Below, one piece after another: positions 1 through 12,900 of a DNA stretch of 64,000 nucleotides (position 1 is its first letter; every line of letters begins with the position of its first letter). Made by a program: the position numbers and the translations under genes. The notes beneath the pieces are model-generated. The model made no database searches and was not told the DNA's origin. It was given only the letters and a program-made list of their open reading frames with translations. The stretch is from Globodera rostochiensis (Eukaryota; Nematoda; Chromadorea; Rhabditida; Heteroderidae). The stretch spans positions 124,001 to 188,000 of the forward strand of contig JAEVLN010000029.1 of assembly GCA_018350325.1 (NCBI GenBank). Direction: 5' to 3'.

Positions 1-342
1 TGTTTCTTTTCTTGATAAAAAACAAATTTCTTTAATCATGTTCAATTTCAATTGTTTCTTAATTTAAAGGTTTTCGAGTAAACCATTTGAATAGTGGCTT
101 TATTTGTCTTCTCATGACTATAATATAATAATATTCTGCGTCGGAATTTTTTATAAATATTAACTTAAAATTATTTTAAATCTTATTTTGTGTAAGTTTT
201 GAAATTGATTTTTATGTGAGGTGATCTCTTGAAAAACTTGTAAAAATGGTGGGAATGGATTTTTTAGTGTCAGCTCGGATTCTATGCCTCAAAAAGATTT
301 TCTATTCTCAGAATAAAAGATCCATTCTTTTTTTTTGGGTCA

Positions 343-480
<138 letters not shown>

Positions 481-778
481 TTAACAAAGTTAAGAACCGG
501 GTCCGAATTGATCGGGCTAAACCGAAAAATACCGGGAAATATCAAAAACTACCTAAGGACAAAATGGACGGACTTTCACCAAACTGCACTTTGGTAAATA
601 TGGATCTGAGGGCCCCAGGCTCAAAATCACTCAAAACCCTCTTAAAGAGGGTTTCTTAGGGGCTGAACCGATAGAACAATCAAAAATTTTATTGGAACGA
701 GTATTTAAACCGGGGTTTGAACCGGTTCATTTTTTTAAAAACCATAGGGGGACCCTACAATTAACCCATGCAAAAATG

Positions 779-856
779 TTGTTCACTCATGATGCGTTCA
801 TACAATGCCATCCTGTCCGGCAGTTCAAATATTCTTTTGGAAATAGTATTTATTAA
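779..856 (+). other. Candidate exon island
   Basis: A GC-richer island with 25 open codons before TAA (encodes DAFIQCHPVRQFKY) inside very AT-rich DNA. No splice pair was fixed. Chance open frames in such short islands are common. Confidence 0.2.
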
Positions 857-2331
857 ATAGTTATTCAAATATAAATTTTAGAACTTTAATTTTGGCATTT
901 GAAGTTAACAATGATAATTACATTCTTTTTGAACAATAATAATAAAATATAATTTTATTTTAACTTTATTTTATTTTAAATCAAATAATAGTCGCATTAT
1001 TTATAGTAAATTTTTTTTACTTGAAAGTCCGGTCATAAATGATTTTTATAAACTAACGTTATAATTATATTTATTAGTATTTTGTTTGTTAATTGATGTA
1101 TAGGGTTTTGATTTAAATTTAATAACGTATTTATTGTATAACAATCCAAATGCACTTAAATGCTGTGAAACGAAGTTGTTTGCAGTCTCCCGCACCACTA
1201 ATAGTGTTGAGTTTATGCTGTTCATTCGATAGTCTAATTTAGCAAGGATTAAATTAATTTATTTTCTGAATAAAATTTTAATTTTTTATTTATATTCTTT
1301 TTATTTGCCTCGTGTCTCACCATAACGAAACAGGCTCGCCTGCCCGACGCTGTTGGGGAAGCGACAGATGCTTCCGCAAGTCTTCGGCCAGGAGAAGAGT
1401 GATCTAAGTTTCCTCTTTGCTTTTCATTTGATAATTATTTATTGATTGCAGCTTCTGTTAATTTCAATAATAAATCGCTACTAATTCTTCTTTGGCCCCT
1501 ATGTCTACTGTTTTATGTCTTTTGCACCAGTCAATTAATATTTGTAAGTTTTAGATATATTTATTTGAAAATAAAAGGCAATAATGGTAGGGTTCCCAAT
1601 TTTCTTTGTTTTCGTTTTCGTCGAGTAGTACATGCGGCGCCTTAAAATGTTTAACTTTTAAAAAAGGCCAAAAAGGCGCTTGGCCTTTTATTCCCGCTTA
1701 TGACAATTAGAATTTATGTCATCCTGTCCTTCGGAATAACAATTTGGTTTTGCCGCGACTTGCGCATTTATTTTGTATTGTTTTTCTATCCTCATTATAC
1801 TTTGTCCGTTTTCTTTTATTATTAAGGTTTTCTTCATTTATTATCAACACAAATAATAAAAAATGTTATAAATAGTATTAACCCCGAGGTTCCAACCCTA
1901 TAATATAGAAGGACAAATATATTTGATTATATAGTATTTTTTACAACATTAGTATTTAGGCGCTCTAGATTTAATGATAATATGTTTTTTCATACAATTT
2001 CAAGTAAATGTAAAAGTTTTTATATTTATTAAGTATTAATAAACGAATTTTATTTTTTGTATTTTTACAAAATATTAGTGTTTAATTTGATTTTTTTAAT
2101 TACAAAAGTTTATGAAACTTTAGGTTTTTAATGCTCTAAATATACTTTTTTGTTTTAATGTTTAATATAGCTTTAAATTAAATGTGCCATGCGCTAAATC
2201 TTGTTTGGAACGGATCAAAAAGCTTGTCATTATAGTTTTGAAAGTTAAAACCGCCGGTGTTAATATTTTAAATTTTTTTTATTTTCATCATCTTAATGTG
2301 TATTTTTTTAACATAAATTATTTTCCTGTTT

Positions 2332-2400
2332 TTCATTACAACCATTGATCGTGGCCAAATAGCCGATGTACTGGTTGTGACGCGGATTTATAAATTATAA
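2332..2400 (+). other. Candidate exon island
   Basis: 22 open codons (TTIDRGQIADVLVVTR) then TAA, in contrast to stop-rich flanks. Orientation agrees with the local T>A skew. Unconfirmed. Confidence 0.2.
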
Positions 2401-3235
2401 TAATTGTATTTTAATGTTTTCTATAGTAAAAATTGCCAATATAATATTTATATATTACTAATTATTCTTAATTACTTTTGTTTTTTATTTAATCACTGTC
2501 AAAGGCAGGTTTTTTATCGTTCATTAAAAATATGCGTAACTGTTGTTTTTATTTTTGCTTAATCAATTTTAATTATCTAATTTTATTTGGAAAATTAAAA
2601 TTTTTTTTACTAATTTATTTTTTTGCATATATTCAAATTTATATGTAAGATGAATAATGAGTATTTTTTTAATTATTTTGATTACTTTTACTTAATTTTT
2701 TTAACGCCGCTGAATTGACTTTTTTATGAAGTAATTGCTCCGTTTTATTTTCCTTGAAGAGTTAGGTTCATACTTTTTATTAATATATGAAAATCGTTTA
2801 TCAAGTACAAACAATTTTTTTCATGTAGATTTTTTTTAAGTATATATATCCAATCATATTTTTATCAAATAAAATAGAAGAAAACGACACCACATTTTAT
2901 TCTCCTTCCAATCGTGATGAAGTATGTACAATAAAAGAATGTTGGGTGTTATTTAATAAACGGCTTTAATTTAATTTGGCCGCATTGATTTTTTTCAATA
3001 ATTGCTGAAAGCTAAAAGTACCTAATTTTTAATCATATAATGCCAATCTAACCTCTTAAATAATATATCTTTATTCAACACGTTCATGTATTTCATAATT
3101 TATAAGGACTTCGTTCACAATTTGAGTCGGGTAAAAAGATGCTTTTAGGTTTCACTGAATAAATTATTCGGCTTTCAATAATGTAACTGTGCTCCCATTC
3201 TCTCTCCCCCCCTCCCCCCCCCCCTCGCAAGAACG

Positions 3236-3410
3236 GCCAAGAAATCATCGAGATCTCTCTGAGCTTCATCGGGCGCAGCGTAGCTCAGTCGGGAGAGCAC
3301 CCAACCGAACATTGGAAGCCGCCGGATCGTTCCCGGGCGTTGTTTGCCTTTTTCGAACGGGAATAGGGTAAAAGCCAAAGGCAAGGAGAAAATCGAGAGG
3401 ATTTCTTGGC
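3236..3410. repeat. Small inverted-repeat element around a tRNA-like core
   Basis: GCCAAGAAATC at 3236-3246 is inverted at 3400-3410, enclosing a tRNA-like segment and an inner TTGCCTTT/AAAGGCAA inverted pair (about 3344 and 3377). The left edge abuts a C-rich run (3204-3224). It may be a tRNA-derived SINE or MITE fragment. Confidence 0.4.
3274..3345 (+). tRNA. tRNA-like relic (GAA in anticodon position)
   Basis: A perfect A box (TAGCTCAGTCGG, 3281-3292) and a B-box variant (GGATCGTTCCC) lie at tRNA spacing. The D, anticodon and T arms can be drawn, with GAA at anticodon position (Phe-like). But C replaces the invariant U33, the T stem has a mismatch and the acceptor stem is weak. Likely a pseudogene or SINE head, not a working tRNA. 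Confidence 0.45.
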
Positions 3411-5903
3411 AACGGGCGCAACGCGTTCACTGAGCGATTGAAAAAATATGTAAAAATTTTTTAGTTTTAGTAACATACATTTAATTTTTAATCTGGTTAT
3501 TAAAAGGCACTGTTTTTATTGTTATATGCATTATAATAAATTTCCAGTATTATCGGTTTAATTCAATGTTTTCATTCAAAAAATACACCATACCTTTAAT
3601 AAAGTGTTTTTTTAAATAAATAACCATGCCACACAGTTAGTTAGTTAATGGTTAATTATTATTTTACATTTTCAGTCCTATTATATTTTTTCGTGTGACT
3701 TTATGTTGAATGCATTTGTGATAATATGTTTTGTCAATTGCGTCCTTATTTTTATAATACTTTTCATTACACAAACGGCCACAAATTAGATTATTGCATT
3801 GATTTCTCTTTTATTTTTTTGTTCACAGCGTCAAGGAAAGCGCTCATCTCCCGACGTTTAATTTTTTCCAAAGCGCGTCATTTATAACAACAGACAAGTT
3901 TTAAGCCGTACTTTAAACTTATGATTTAGCACTATGTGATAAATTAGTTTAGGCTGTAAAACTAAATTATATACCATATTCTTTGTTGTATAATAAATTT
4001 TTATAAACAATAGGCATTATAAAGATGGGCAAAACGCTGGCGATGATTTAATTTATGTGAAGTGCGACGATCTGAAAGTACCCATCTTCAATGGATCCAA
4101 CGAGATACGGACAGTTCTATAAACAATGACATAAATACATTTTACCATTTTAGAGTTTTTCTTTTAATCGTTACTTTTTTAATGTTAATTAAATTGCCAT
4201 TATCAGTTGCAAAGGTTTTTTCTGAATCAAAACATATTTTTAAATAATAATTTTTACAAAGAATTTAGAGCGTGTCCAGGGACTACACGTACATTTCATG
4301 TATTACTAAAGTATGGTGATAAGTTTTCATTGAATATTGTTAATATTTGTTTATCGTAGAACTTTTATAATTATCATTGGATCTTTGATCTTGAATTCAA
4401 AATTAATAAGTATTTTTTATTTAAGGTAAAAAATTTTAATTATTGTATGGGCGATTTCAGAGACGCAAACAATCTTTTTGCAAAGTGTTAGTGTTTCTGA
4501 ACATATATTTATTTTATACCGAAAAAATAATTTCATTGAATTTTTTTTTATGAAAAAACAGAATTGGATCCTTATTCCATCAGTTAATTTTGTCTTTAAA
4601 AAATCACATTTGAATTGATGTGCAAATTAATTATTAGTTCTAAATTATAAGATCTTTTTTATTTATATATATATATATATTAATATCACACCAGCAGTCA
4701 CCGATAATTTCCCCTCTGGCAGTAATCACATAATTAATTTATAAATGAAATTTTTTATAATGAAAATTTGTTGATTCTACTGTGTCTTTTTTAATATTTG
4801 CAATCACTTTGTTCGAAGTTGATAATTTTAATTAATTTTGCTGAATAAACTTGTTCAAAATAGATTGGAAACGAATAATCACAGTTATAAATTATTTTCA
4901 GATCATCTAATAATAAATCTTTAATATAAGTTTTAAAAAAAAAGGTTTTTCAAAAAATTTTAACCATTCCTATATCCATAAGATTTTGAATTAAGTGTAG
5001 ACCGAGGAACATTTTGCAAAACATTTTTATTTTTATTTTTCATGACAACTGTTGTTTCGCCAGGTCACGCAAGCCTTCGCTGCTTCTTCAAGTGATGCGA
5101 TGCAAATACTTTACTTTTAGCTGTTTAGTTATTTTTGCAATAGTTGTCGATATATTGATGTCCTCTTAATTAGCATCTCGTTTGCATGGTCAGTCGAATG
5201 CAATTACACTTAATTTTATTGTTGATGTTTTTAAAAAACCAAATTGGGTTAAAAAGTGCTTTTTTACGTCTTTATTTATATTTTATTATTGGTATATAAT
5301 TCGATACAAAAAGTATTTTTTTTTCAATGCTTTTATTTGTTGACTGGTTTGTTTTTATGGCAATTTTTAGATACACATTGGTTTTTTTGTGCAAGAAGCT
5401 GCTTTTTTAGGGTTCAAAAATTAAAACACAATCTATACAATTGCGATCTCGCCAGGATAATTGATCGATTGAACTTTAACTCAATTCAACATATTTGAAG
5501 AAGCTGGCAAATCAATACAGTTCACTCCCTCTTTAAATGCGGAATAAAGCTTGTTTATATTGTCTTCATTTAAACAAGAGCCAGATCAAAGTAATTTTGC
5601 TGCGTTTCTTTTAATAAAATAGCTGTCTTTATGTTTTCATCCTCTAACTTTTCTTTGGCATTTTTTATTGCTACAGAGCAATTCATCATAACTTTTTTGT
5701 CTTTTTGGATTGCTTCCGTGTTCTAAAATTTTTTTTTTCTCAAGAGTAATTTTTATGACTATGTTCATTAATAATTTTCTTATCATGTATTGCTCAGTAT
5801 CGCAGTTTGTAAATAGGTAAACGGAATAAATTGTTGAAACATTTTGACCTAAAATTTTGATTGGAGTTGATTCTAAAAAAAAGGAAAAAAGTGATGACAC
5901 GCA
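3411..5903. other. AT-rich DNA, no clear gene
   Basis: Apart from the island at 4014-4122 I see a (AT)8 run at about 4665-4680 and short GC-richer spots at ~3828-3860, 4686-4735 and 5060-5110 that could be small exons. Nothing else is supported. Confidence 0.35.
4014..4122 (+). other. Candidate exon island
   Basis: 35 open codons after an AATAG acceptor-like site, ending in TAA, encoding a segment that includes DDLIYVKCDDLKVPIFNG. A weak donor (ACA|GTTCTA, 4113/4114) is possible. Plus-strand orientation matches the regional skew. Protein family not recognised. Confidence 0.3.
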
Positions 5904-5908
5904 TTGTC
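5904..5908. repeat. Target-site duplication, left copy (TTGTC)
   Basis: TTGTC immediately abuts the left LTR start and is repeated at 18973-18977. Five base pairs is typical for BEL/Pao integration. Confidence 0.9.
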
Positions 5909-6114
5909 TGTCGCCTTCGGACAAATTTAGCTCTTTTGGGTGGAGGGAAGCTGAGGAAGACTGCTAATTTAACAGCGGATGAGTCGAGAGGACGAAAGGG
6001 GATTGGGGTGGTTTGGAGGGCCCTCTGTTTCACGGGGGAAGCCAGTGGCAGTTGTCAGAGGGGATGTGTCGCGTTTAATTTTTGATGACCCGAAGAGGCG
6101 ATAATTTGAGACAA

Positions 6115-6120
6115 TTTATT
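6115..6120 (-). terminator. Polyadenylation signal AATAAA in 3' LTR
   Basis: Minus strand reads AATAAA, downstream of SL1 and upstream of U5. It is the likely signal for the genomic RNA 3' end. The same hexamer lies at 18088-18093. Confidence 0.55.
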
Positions 6121-6134
6121 CTTTTTGGGGGTAC

Positions 6135-6156
6135 CTCAAACTTGGGTAATTAAACC
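6135..6156 (-). promoter_or_regulatory. SL1 spliced-leader sequence with donor, in 3' LTR
   Basis: Second exact copy of the 22-base SL1 leader, again followed by GTACC on the minus strand. It is 15 nt upstream of AATAAA (6120-6115). If R begins at SL1, R would be only about 50-70 nt. Confidence 0.93.
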
Positions 6157-6922
6157 GCTCGGACGATGGGGATGAAATGGGACATGCGCGAAAAGGAGGA
6201 CGGCACAAAATGGGGGGGGGGAGGGGAGTTGAACAATGGGGTAAATGAGTGAAAATGTGGGGGGTAAATGGGGGGGGGAGGGGAATTTAGGGAAAATGTG
6301 ATGGGGACAAATGGGGTGGGGAAGGAGGAGGTAACAACGGCACTTGGACGAGGGCGGATGAGCGGGCACGTCCGAGGGGCACGTCCGAGAATGGGGCCGG
6401 CGGACGGTGTACACGAGCGGGGCCAATGGCGGGTAGGGCACGAGCGGGGCCAATGGCGGGCAGGGCACATGAGCGGGGCCAATGGCGGGTGGCGAACAAA
6501 TGTGTTCCAGTTGAAATGTGGTGTGAAGGTGATTTGGCTGGGCTTTTATAGCCTCTTTTCTACGGTGCCAACGTTTTTGTTTACTATTAAAATTGGTTTG
6601 TCCTAATTTTGATTCACACTTTTTGCCCATTTTGCCCGTTTTATTTCCATAACATTTCATTTCTTTCCGTAACCTTTCTCAAATTTTGTTTTGTTCCTTC
6701 CTTTTTGCCACTTTAGATTATTCATTTCAATAAATTTTAATATCATTTTTTTTGTCCGACATTTGTCGGCCCACTTTTTGTTATTTTCCTATTGTTGTTT
6801 TGCACTTTTTGTGCACAATTTATTTTACATGAATGCTTATTCATTTTTTCTCGCCCTTTCCATTCATTCATTTATTTCTTTCATTCATTTATCTTATTTA
6901 TTTCATTTCAATTTTTATTAAT

Positions 6923-9900
6923 TTATAATTTTTTATTATTTTTATTTTTACTCTTTAAGTTTTTAATTAATTTAGTCGAATTTCGCGTGCTCGCGACACT
7001 CCCGAAACGGAGAGCTTTTGGTCGTGTTTGACGCCTTTTACGAGAGCAACATATGGAGTAAATAAATGGGAGTATGAAAGGGATGAATAAAATTAGAAAA
7101 GTTAAAAACAGTATTGCTATAAGAATTTGGAGCCAATTAAACTGTAAAAATGAACTTATGAATTTTAGTATTTCGCTGACTTGGTCAAAGGTTGTACCGG
7201 TTATCGGTTCTTCAATACTATTGTTAGTTACTACCGATTTTTTGTCTTGTTGAACAATATAGATTAACTTGGCTTCCAATGTTATCGTTGTAGTGCCGTC
7301 GGGGCACGTAACCGAACAACTTTCTTTTATTGTTTCATTGTGGTAATTAAGTTGAATCTGTTGGGGGTTTCCTTTGGTGTCACAATGTACTTGGATTTTT
7401 TGAGACGGACACTGGATATTGGCTAATGCTGTTCCGAAGTTAGTTTGACACGATAATGTCCAATTTGCACCATTCGCGCAGGAGTAACAACCTTCTAATG
7501 ATTTAGTGGTGATAGTACAAGTATTCTTGTCGTAGATAGCTTTAACTTTGTGGCCTTTGAGCGTGATTTGCATTTGAAGAGCGCTGGTTTGTCGGATTTT
7601 AGCCTTTAATTGGGATTCAAAATAAACATGAGCGCCTTGGGTATCAAGAGGCAGAAGGTTTTCCGATTTTTGAAACATTTTCGGTAATGGATTTTCTTCA
7701 CATTCACAGTGCACGATGGAATCTCCTCCATGGCATTGACAAGCTTCGGGTGGGAAGGTACATTGAAAATTGGTGGCCTTTGCCTTGTTTTCACATCGTA
7801 AACTGTTAGTTAATAAGTGATCATTGTCCACAATGATTATTTTGTCGTTGGTTCGGTCAATTATAAATTTCGACCCAAAGAGTGGAGTGGGGGGAATAGA
7901 AGTAGAAGTTAAGGTGACTGATATGGATTTGTCATTTGGATTTCCATGATGGGTAAGAATACCAGGTTTTAATTCCATCAGGAATGCCTGTTTGTTGTCA
8001 AAGGACAGCTTAGTCGATGCAAGTATTGTCCAACTGGGGCATTTTATAACTTCATAGAGGTTATTATCTTTTGGTTCTGCGTAAGTTCGATAAAATAGAC
8101 ATCCGTCAACGGCAAGAAAGCATTCACAGTGCCATCCTCCGCAAGATGGAACACAGTATGAATAACCGGGTTGATCATTGACATACTTACTGACGCCTGG
8201 ATTTCTCTGGCTCATTGTCAGTTTTTGGCAAAATTGTCCAGTACAGTCGCCCGAACCTGAGCATCTTTTTTGGGATGATGATGAAAGTTGATAGTTCCTC
8301 ATGAAGTATTCTGACTTTTCGTCACAGACTATCGCGAGGTTATCAATCAAAATTTGAAGAGTTTCCATTGTTTTGTTTGTTTTCGTGTTTTGAAGTTTTA
8401 AACAAGTCATGTGCTCGGGTGTGACTGAAATTTGGGTTGTTTGGTCATAGGTACACTCGATGTGACCGTCTTGGCTAACAGCACAATCATTGGTTCCGGC
8501 GACGAGATTTGTTGTTTCGTCACAAGCAGTTATTTCTGGAATATTAAGAAGAGGAATAAAGGCAGAAATAAATAATGTCAAAAGAATGAGTGGTTTTCTT
8601 TTTGATTTAATAATTTTCATTTTCTTTTGTTTTCCTCTACAACAGTTATGAAGACATTGAAATATCCGGTGTATAATCGAAAAAATTAGTTTGATAATTT
8701 TTAAACTTAAGGTGATGATATAGAGTGTAAGTAGGAGGGTAGCCAGAATTAAGGCCCAATGAACTTGGCCTATACATTGTGGGTTTCGGATATATTCCAT
8801 ACAGAGTTGGCACGTTATTAATTCACAGACTGGTGAGGCTTGACAAGAAATATATTTGTTCTCAGATGGACCTTTGGTTTTGACGAATTGGAGGGTTATA
8901 TTATAGACTTTTGCTATGATTGAGACAGGAAAAGAAACAATTTCTTTTTCCTGAAGCAAATTTTTAATAACAACGCTGTAGTCTCCGGTAAAAAGTCGCA
9001 GTTCTTTGACGTCAGTGATAGAATAAATCATAACTCCGCCAGTAACGCATTTAATTAAATTTTCAAATTTTGAGTCGTTCGCCGCTCTTTTGTTTCTTGA
9101 TTGTGAGTGTTCAGAGTGTGCAAATGTATAATATTTAAGTTTAACGTTTCCCCATGCTTTGATTAATATTTTTTCATTCTCAGATTTTATATAATAAGTT
9201 TTTTCGTATGGCTCGTAATAGCAAAATTTTGTTCCATAGGTTTGTTTGATGCAGGGGTATTTCTGGCAGTATATGGGAGTACCAATCGTAAGATTGCCCT
9301 CCCCCAGACAGCGGAAGTCGTCTTTGGAGTTTGTTTGCGAATGAATTAGATTTAGGTTGTGTACAAAAAAAATAGAATGGTTAATAAGCATTATTGTATT
9401 AAAAAATTTTCTGTAGGCTTTCGAACAAGAATTTGTACGTATAAATGAACAAACAGTTGAAAAAAGAGGGGGAAGAAATGAATGGGGTGGAATAGAGTGT
9501 TCGAATTTAATGGGTATTGTATTTGAAGAAGCAAAACTGCAATCATGTGACCACGAGGGGCAAGCACAACGCGGACCACAATAAGGGGGATAATTGAAAC
9601 GAATATGGCCAGAGACACAGGATAAGTGTCGAAAGCAAAATTCGCTAGTTCTTTTATTTTGTTTTATAATGAAACCGGTATTTGAACAATAAGTAGTGAA
9701 TTTTGTTTCCCATAACTTCGAAGTTTCATTATCAGGGCATTTATATGGGTGGCTAAGGCAAGCGGTGATAAGGCTAAGAAGAGTTATGATTGTTAGAGAA
9801 GTTGAAGGAATGTCGAATAAAATTGATGGTTTAGTAGGATTATTTACAACAAACTGGCTTGGAGCAGATTTGTCGGGAGAGCATTCTGCAATTTCTGGTT

Positions 9901-12900
9901 TCCGTTTTCTAAGGTTGGGAGGGTTTTTGATAGATTTTGGTGTTGACAAACGGGTAAGTGCCACCAAAGTTTCTTCGAAATCAGAATCATTGGGAGTTAT
10001 TTCTAAGGGATAAATTAATTTTAGAGGACGATTGATTGTATGTTTATTTGCCAGTTCAATAGACGCGCCGCGAGTAAGACCGTCCGAACCATTAAATAGA
10101 GATTTGATTATGCCTGTTTTCCAAAGTGCTCGGGGGGTGTCTTCATGGATTAAAACAACATCATTAATTGCGGGAAGGGATTTATTGCATAATTTTGGAT
10201 TTTTATTTTCAGTTTTATAGCGTTCTCTTAAGCTCGGAATATATTCTTCAGTCCAGATTTTCCAATAACCGTCTAAGAGGGTTGTTGATTTCTTCCATAA
10301 TTCGAGTTTTTGATCATAAGAGGTTGGTTGGAAAACGAAATTGGGATCTTTGGCTTCATTCTCTTCTAAGATTGGAGGAATGCAGATGTTTTTATGGGGG
10401 AGAATGAAATCGATTGGTCGCAGAATTTTGTAAGAGTCAATATCGTCGTAAATAAAAGTGAGAGGACGTGAATTTACTAAAGCTTCAATTTCGCATAGAA
10501 GTGTATGAAAAGAATCAAAATTAATGAGTTTCCTTCCGATCAGTTTTTTCATCGCACTTTTTACATTAAGATTCAATCTTTCAATAGCGCCGTTTTGCCA
10601 TGGGGCCAATTCGATTGAAAAATGCCAATTAATTTTTTCCGATAAAAAATAATGTTTGATTGTCGGATCGTTTAGGACTTCTTTTAATTTCAAGGTTTCT
10701 GGTAAAATTTTAGACGCGAGTTTTAATTGAGCCGCGTTATCACTCCAAACATTCTTTGGGGTACCTTTTCGAGAAATGAAGCGCCGAAAGGCATTAAGAA
10801 ATTGGTCGACAGATAGGGAGGTTACTAATTCCAAATGTATCGCTCTTGTCGTAAAACAGGTGAGAAGAAGAATCCAACATTTGTCAGTGAAAGCTTTTAG
10901 TTGTATTGGACCCATATAGTCGAGACCGACGTTTTGAAAAGGTCCACTCATTTGAACGCGTGATTTTGGTAAAGGAGGCATTTCTGGTTGCTTGAAAGGT
11001 TGTGCATTATAACGTCTGCAGTATACGCAGGTCTTTCTAATTTGGTCAATAATACGGCGAGCCTTTGGAATCCAAAAGATTTTACGTAATTCAGCTAGGA
11101 TTGTCATTGTGCCAGAGTGCAAATTGTGCTCATGATAGTCCATAATCAACAAGTGGGTTCCTTTGTGTTTCCGTGGCAAGAAAATTGGGTGAATCCCTTG
11201 TATTTGTGCATTTTTTAGTCTTCCTCCGCATTTATAAATATCGTCTGAGCTTTGGTAAATACCAAGTTGTCTCTGTTCCTCAGGAGTAGGCTTCATCTCC
11301 TTTTGGATAAATCGAATGAGTAATTTTTCAGCCATTAGTTTTACAATTAATTGATTTTTGAAGGTATTTTGATCAAACTTTTCATTAAATTTATTAGAGT
11401 TTTTAAATTTGAAGTGAACGAATTGGAGAAAAACTTTAGCATACTGTATTAATTTTTGCCACGAATTGAATTTACTCCATTCTATGAAAAGAACGGGGGT
11501 TGAATTGAGCGTCAAATTTATTTGGGTAGTTTCAATTTCATCATCGAAACTGAAGAAGGATGAATTTTCTTGTTCTGGGTTAAAATTTTCAAAACTGTGG
11601 GGAGGCCAATTTTCTTTATCCATTTTTAACCATTTCGGACCATGCCACCATAACGCGGAATTTTTTAATTCAGTAATAGTCATGCCTCTCGAGGCTAAGT
11701 CAGCCGGATTGTCCGAGGATTTTACATAATAAAAATTCAAATTAATTTCAGTCATGATTTGTCGGATTTCAGATACACGGTTTTTGATGAAAGTAGGCAA
11801 TTCCTTTTTACTTTTTACCCAACTCAAAACACATTTAGAGTCAGACCAGACAAGAATGTTGTCGATAGTCAATTTTGATTCTTTCACGAGGAATTTTGCG
11901 GCACGAGCTGCGATTAGAAGGCCCAATAATTCGAGTTTAGGAATTGTTAAGCCCTTTAAAGGGGTGAGTCTCGTTTTAGAAAAGACAAGATTTACTTTAT
12001 CATAAGTTTGTAGGTAGACTGCTGTTGCAAAAGCTAATTCAGAAGCATCTGAGAAAACGTGTAATTGAGTGAAATTTTGATGTGGTTTGATGAAAGGGGA
12101 GCGAATGATTAGGATTTCGTCGGATTTAGCAATTGAATTCCATTCTGATATTTCTTCTTCATTGAGTTTGTCATCCCATGTTTTATTAGCTTTCCAAAGT
12201 CTTTGAAAGAAAAGTTTAAATTGTAGTACAGCAGGGGAAATCCAGCCCATGGGGTCGAAATTTCTGGCGATTAAAGTTAATATTTGTCTTTTCGTTGTGT
12301 CTGTATTAATTGGTGGAATATTTAAAGTCATTTTTAGCTCGTCTGTGTTCACGTCCCATTTTATTCCAAGCATCTTTGTTACTTTGGGGATTTCTGCTCC
12401 TTCTAATCTTTGAATTTCTTTGTTGCTTTGATCATGGTTTGACACAAATTCTCGGAGGTTCATTGAGGCTAATTTAAATATTTCTTTACTCCAATAATGT
12501 TTAAATTTAATTTCTTTTTCATCATCACACATCATCATAAAGTTATCGACATAGGCATTTTCTTTTAACTCTTCACACAATTGTTCGAATTCTTTCCTTT
12601 TGGAGGATATGTTGAGTTCTGTACTTAATTGACGGTTTTTAAAGGAGTCAAAGTGTTCATTGATTTTTGATAAATGCAAGTTTACGACTGAGGTGAGTAG
12701 AAAGGGTGAAGCATTGACGCCGAAAGGAATCCGTTTAAAGCGTCTGATTTCTAAGTCTCTAATTTCGAGTTCACGGGGTCTTCGTTGAATTTCTTTGAAT
12801 GAATTTTCTTTTAACCATAGGAAACGAGTAGTGTCTCGATCTGACTCATTTAAGCCGACTCTTAAGAAGGCCTTCTCCAGATCTCCGAGGAGAACAAAGT

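Larger units (their letters stand above)
5909..6998 (-). repeat. 3' LTR (element orientation)
   Basis: Left copy of the LTR. It carries the same TATA box (6543-6550), CCAAT repeats (about 6412-6490), SL1 copy (6135-6156) and AATAAA (6120-6115). The last 25 codons plus stop of the envelope frame lie inside its U3 (6998-6923). Four of the roughly five base differences from the other LTR fall in the ~40 bp next to the U3 end; all four are transitions. Confidence 0.96.

Noticed and set aside
6024..6031. CTGTTTCA as a piRNA (Ruby motif) promoter
   Set aside because: Found only at this LTR position and its twin, with one reverse match at ~42925. No clustering as expected for piRNA loci.
6136..6660. 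174-codon minus-strand frame in the LTR (and its twin at 18109-18633)
   Set aside because: Low-complexity Pro-rich translation of G/C runs and CCAAT repeats. It overlaps the SL1 copy and would be disrupted by an SL1-started RNA. Several other LTR frames overlap it.
6992..7020. Polypurine tract next to the 3' LTR
   Set aside because: Sense sequence before the U3 start is only weakly purine-rich (CGGGAG), so I could not call a convincing tract.
7606..7794. Short frames opposite or within gag-pol-env on both strands (many between 7 and 15.5 kb)
   Set aside because: Shadows of the intact 2,889-codon frame.
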